Shown here: one piece after another, positions 61,734 through 64,000 of the stretch
How positions within the stretch are numbered: position 1 is the stretch's first letter
Layout: each line of letters begins with the position of its first letter
Source of the DNA: Acidimicrobiales bacterium
GTDB lineage: Bacteria > Actinomycetota > Acidimicrobiia > Acidimicrobiales > Acidimicrobilacustridaceae
Reading direction: 5' to 3'
Assembly (NCBI GenBank): GCA_025455885.1
Contig: JALOLR010000005.1
Coordinates: 62,001 to 126,000, forward strand
Length of the DNA stretch: 64,000 nt
The notes under the pieces: generated by a model
The model's database searches: none
The model's input: only the letters and a program-made list of their open reading frames with translations
Told to the model about the DNA's origin: nothing
Program-made: the position numbers and the translations under genes

Positions 61734-61921
61734 GCGACGCCGTCGTCGAGATCGTGTGCCCGAGGTGCGCCCTGACGTCCACCGTCCGCTACTACGGGCC
61801 GTGCGACGACTGCCGCTCGGCGCTGCGGATGTCGTACGCCGGGTTGGCCCGCCACGTCGAGGCGGCCGAGTACGAACCGAAGATGAACGTCACCCCGAAC
61901 GCCGTCGCGTCGAAGGAGTGA
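61730..61921 (+). CDS. Small zinc-ribbon protein coupled to the cyclophilin
   Basis: A 63-residue protein with C-P-R-C and C-D-D-C-R, a compact zinc knuckle, and a short helical tail. The ATG overlaps the cyclophilin stop. The pair would be translated together, which suggests a joint role such as a zinc-dependent folding helper; this is inference. Family not recognised. Confidence 0.65.
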   Translation: MSDAVVEIVCPRCALTSTVRYYGPCDDCRSALRMSYAGLARHVEAAEYEPKMNVTPNAVASKE

Positions 61922-61968
61922 CGGGGTCGTCCACAGGGACGGGCCGTGACGACACAGGGTTGTCCCTC

Positions 61969-61998
61969 TTGTGACCCACAGGACGCCGTTCCTACGGT
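61969..61998 (+). promoter_or_regulatory. Promoter of the small gene at 62043
   Basis: TTGTGA (61969-61974), an 18-base spacer and TACGGT (61993-61998), with GAGGAGGA before ATG 62043. The leader is about 38 bases. Confidence 0.55.
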
Positions 61999-62042
61999 GA
62001 GCCACGCACCGGGATCCCGGTGCGTGGCGAGAGGAGGACAGG

Positions 62043-62267
62043 ATGGCGATCCACGAGGTCACGATGCGCGACCAGTCGGTGGAGCGCATCGCGGGTGCCG
62101 ATGCCTACGCCCAGGAGGGTCCGCTGACGACCTTCTTCCGCACCGATCCCGACCGGCGCCTGATCGACCGCTGGAGTATCCGACTGGCCAGCTTCCGCAC
62201 GACCGACGTGACCGCCGTCCGCCGCCTCGACGAACCCGGTCCGGCTGCCCCGGTCGGCCCGGTCTGA
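62043..62267 (+). CDS. Small hypothetical protein
   Basis: A 74-residue charged protein (ending PGPAAPVGPV) without recognisable family, membrane helix or Cys. The good ribosome binding site (GAGGAGG) and the promoter upstream support it as a gene. Function unknown. Confidence 0.55.
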   Translation: MAIHEVTMRDQSVERIAGADAYAQEGPLTTFFRTDPDRRLIDRWSIRLASFRTTDVTAVRRLDEPGPAAPVGPV

Positions 62268-62279
62268 CCGGCCGACCGT

Positions 62280-62312
62280 GAGGCCTCGGCCGAGGAGGGC
62301 GCCATCATCACG
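62280..62312. repeat. 33-bp direct repeat, copy 1
   Basis: This copy is identical to 62391-62423 over 33 bases. It contains the palindrome CCTCGGCCGAGG. It is 12 bases after the small gene's stop. Confidence 0.85.
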
Positions 62313-62343
62313 CCCCGCAGCCACGTCCGAAGGCCCGTCCCAG

Positions 62344-62377
62344 GCGAGGCGGGGAAAGCGCCAGCGACCCGCCTCGC
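62344..62377. repeat. Inverted repeat between the two direct repeats
   Basis: GCGAGGCGGG (62344-62353) and CCCGCCTCGC (62368-62377), a perfect 10-bp stem with a 14-base loop in the 78-base segment between the direct repeats. It may be a terminator or part of a mobile-like unit. Confidence 0.65.
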
Positions 62378-62390
62378 ACCGCGCCCCGAC

Positions 62391-62423
62391 GAGGCCTCGG
62401 CCGAGGAGGGCGCCATCATCACG
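62391..62423. repeat. 33-bp direct repeat, copy 2
   Basis: The second exact copy; it includes the TGA stop (62419-62421) of the mannosyltransferase gene. Start-to-start distance is 111 bases. Confidence 0.85.
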
Positions 62424-63528
62424 GCACGTAGACGCCGAGCCAGGCGAGCCCGCTGAGGGCCACCACCCCGCCGGAGAGGACCGCGAGCGCGACCCGTTCG
62501 ACCCGGGGGTCCCGGGTGAGGCCGGCGAGGGCGAGGGCCAGCGGGAAGGCGCTGAGGGCGTAGCGCTCGAGGGAGTTGAGGTTGTCGGCGCCGAGGGCGA
62601 CGACCAGCACCGCGGTGGCGAAGAGGCCGTACGAGGCGGGCCACCACCGCCACACCAGCACCACCAGGACCACGAAGGCCAAGGCGAAGGGGATGTGGAG
62701 GCCGTCACCCATGGCCTCCGGGCCGACCATCTGCCCGAGGCCCTCCCACAGTCGGCTCAACGGGTTGATCGAGTCGCCCCGCAGCGGTCCCTGGGTGCGG
62801 ACGGGCAGCCACCAGTCGTCGAAGGACACCTGCACCCAGGCCAGATACGCGCCGACGCCGAGCACCGGGGCGACCAGGGCCGCCACACCGGCGAGGCGCT
62901 CGTCGTTGCGCGCCGGTCGCCAGATCCGGATCAGCTCGACCAGCACCGGCAGGACGAGCAGGACGCCGAGCGGTCGGGTGGCGCCGGCGAGGAACCCGGC
63001 CAGCACGGCCCAACCCCACCGCCGGGACCTGATGGCCCAGAAGACGACCACCGCACCCAGCATCCAGAGCGCCTCGGCGTAGGCCCAGCTCAACACGAAG
63101 GCGCCGGGGAAGAGCACGGTCACCCACACCGCACGATCGGCGAGCTGCGTGCTTCCCCGCTCGAAGATCACCAGCCGCCGCACCGCGACGGCGAGGGCCA
63201 GCGAGCAGAGGTTCGCCACCACGATCAGGGCGATGTCGGCTCGTCCCGCGAAGAGCGGGGAGAGGATGCGCCCGAGGAGCGGGAAGGCGGGGAAGAACCG
63301 CAGGCTCTCGAGGGGCAGGGCGCCGTAGCCCATCTCGGCGATGTCGCGGTACCAGGTGCCGTCCCAGGCGACGAGGCCTTCGGTCAGCGCGGTGGGGCGG
63401 GCGCCCGGGACGAGCTGGTCGGCGGCCGCGTAGGCCATCACGAACCCGGCCGCGACGAGGAGGCGGGCAGTCAGCCAGGGGACGATGACGACCCGGAGGT
63501 CCGCCCCGAGCACCCGGAGCCGACTCAT
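62419..63528 (-). CDS. PIG-V-like mannosyltransferase, multi-pass membrane protein
   Basis: A 369-residue protein with about nine membrane helices. The first outside loop carries AWDGTWYRDIAEMGYG, the motif of PIG-V-like, polyprenol-phosphate-mannose-dependent transferases. It probably adds a sugar to a lipid or polymer on the outside of the membrane. ATG start overlaps the stop of the upstream gene (ATGA), and its last codons fall in direct repeat copy 2. Confidence 0.8.
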   Translation of the reverse strand: MSRLRVLGADLRVVIVPWLTARLLVAAGFVMAYAAADQLVPGARPTALTEGLVAWDGTWYRDIAEMGYGALPLESLRFFPAFPLLGRILSPLFAGRADIALIVVANLCSLALAVAVRRLVIFERGSTQLADRAVWVTVLFPGAFVLSWAYAEALWMLGAVVVFWAIRSRRWGWAVLAGFLAGATRPLGVLLVLPVLVELIRIWRPARNDERLAGVAALVAPVLGVGAYLAWVQVSFDDWWLPVRTQGPLRGDSINPLSRLWEGLGQMVGPEAMGDGLHIPFALAFVVLVVLVWRWWPASYGLFATAVLVVALGADNLNSLERYALSAFPLALALAGLTRDPRVERVALAVLSGGVVALSGLAWLGVYVP

Positions 63529-64000
63529 CCCCCGGGGGCCTGGGTCACCGTGCCGTGCTCGAAGAACCGGCCGCCGCCGTCGGGGACCAGCTCGCGGGCG
63601 GGTCGGGCGGCGGCGATGGCGTTCACCAGGGCCTCGCACTGCCCGTCGAAGGTGCGGTAGCTGCCGTTCCAGACGACGAAGATGCCCCGGTCCCCTGCCC
63701 GATCGAGCGCCTGCGCGGCGAAGGCCTCGGGGTCGGCGGCCGCGTTGCGGGCCGCGTAGTCGACCCAGTCGACCCGCTCGGGGGAACCGAACGTCGGATA
63801 GACGACCTGGTCGAACCCGTCGGGCAGCTCGCGGCTCCCGGCGGGCCCGAGTTGGTCGGGGCAGTAGACGACGAGGTCGCCGGGCCGGCCCTCGGCGACG
63901 ATCGCCGCCGCCCACTCCTCGGACTGGGTGCGCTCGTCCGTGACGTTGAAGACCGCCCCGACGGCGAACAGCGCGAGCACCACGGCGAGGCCGCCGAGGC
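63525..64000 (-). CDS. C-terminal part of a membrane glycosyltransferase (partial, runs off the window)
   Basis: At least 157 residues to the window end with no stop in frame. A hydrophobic helix (VVLALFAVGAVF) leads into an extracellular globular domain (DLVVYCPDQLGPAGSRELPDGFDQVVYP). The layout fits the soluble C-terminal domain of GT-C glycosyltransferases in actinobacteria. Its stop overlaps the next gene, so both are an operon. The catalytic first loop lies outside the window. Confidence 0.65.
   Translation of the reverse strand, partial: LGGLAVVLALFAVGAVFNVTDERTQSEEWAAAIVAEGRPGDLVVYCPDQLGPAGSRELPDGFDQVVYPTFGSPERVDWVDYAARNAAADPEAFAAQALDRAGDRGIFVVWNGSYRTFDGQCEALVNAIAAARPARELVPDGGGRFFEHGTVTQAPGG

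Noticed and set aside
62280-62423. Possible CRISPR array
   Set aside because: There are only two repeats, with a 78-base spacer that itself contains a hairpin, and no cas gene is near.
1-64000. tRNA, rRNA or riboswitch genes
   Set aside because: I looked in all gaps for tRNA T-loop boxes, rRNA-like stretches and long structured leaders and found none; most gaps are under 120 bases.

Overview
The window is a GC-rich (about 70 percent), almost intergenic-free stretch of actinobacterial chromosome. It carries a complete Pup-proteasome locus, PafB/PafC WYL regulators, a fused CofG-CofH F420 synthase (fbiC), MarP, DUF4193-like and DUF3151 families, and many genes with a TANNNT box 6-10 bases before the start codon. 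Together these indicate Actinomycetota; the mixture fits Acidimicrobiia (Iamia/Ilumatobacter-like) better than mycobacteria, but that class-level placement is inference. I see no tRNA or rRNA gene, insertion sequence, prophage or CRISPR array, so this reads as core chromosome.

Layout. 1-5.8 kb: the end of an enoyl-CoA hydratase gene, then minus-strand genes for a NUDIX hydrolase, an acetyltransferase, two conserved actinobacterial proteins, a two-domain ThyX-like protein, an M20 amidohydrolase and a lipid-kinase-like C-terminal domain. 5.8-20.1 kb: a minus-strand block mpa-dop-pup-prcB-prcA-pafA-pafB-pafC-(lepB, GDPD, zinc ribbon)-tatB-tatC-helY, in the gene order known from Mycobacterium tuberculosis with a few insertions. 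20.4-25.5 kb: a ferredoxin, MarP protease, TrmI tRNA methyltransferase, a TtuA-like tRNA thiolase with a ubiquitin-like sulfur carrier, small membrane proteins and a stand-alone LON domain. 25.5-35.5 kb: a PBP4-type carboxypeptidase, a TetR regulator, a FIST protein, a pentose-phosphate run (tkt-tal-pgl, without zwf/opcA), a septum-formation-like lipoprotein, an MTA phosphorylase and a beta-propeller lipoprotein.

35.6-46 kb: fbiC, a LOG-family protein, then a tight three-gene plus-strand unit (Cys-cluster protein, McrB-like AAA+ ATPase, partner resembling DUF2357) that I regard as the best candidate for an undescribed system; then typA and a GH13 glucosidase. 46-54.5 kb: RNase D, rhodanese, mobA, a methyltransferase, DUF3151, an alpha/beta hydrolase, pyruvate kinase, a SirB1-like protein, a second GDPD and a GlcD-type FAD oxidase. 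54.7-60.5 kb: a secreted transglycosylase-like protein and a four-gene oligopeptide ABC transporter operon with a near-consensus promoter, a perfect palindrome at its start site and no binding-protein gene. 60.5-64 kb: a large hairpin, a DNA glycosylase, a cyclophilin with a translationally coupled zinc ribbon, a small unknown gene, a 33-bp direct repeat pair around a hairpin, and two membrane glycosyltransferase genes, the last cut by the window edge.

Functional themes: tagging and degradation of proteins by pupylation, protein export (Tat, signal peptidase I), tRNA modification, cofactor F420 and molybdenum cofactor supply, sugar-phosphate metabolism and peptide uptake. Several start codons were chosen because a TANNNT box sits 6-10 bases upstream (leaderless transcription) or because the codon overlaps the preceding stop (GTGA/ATGA).
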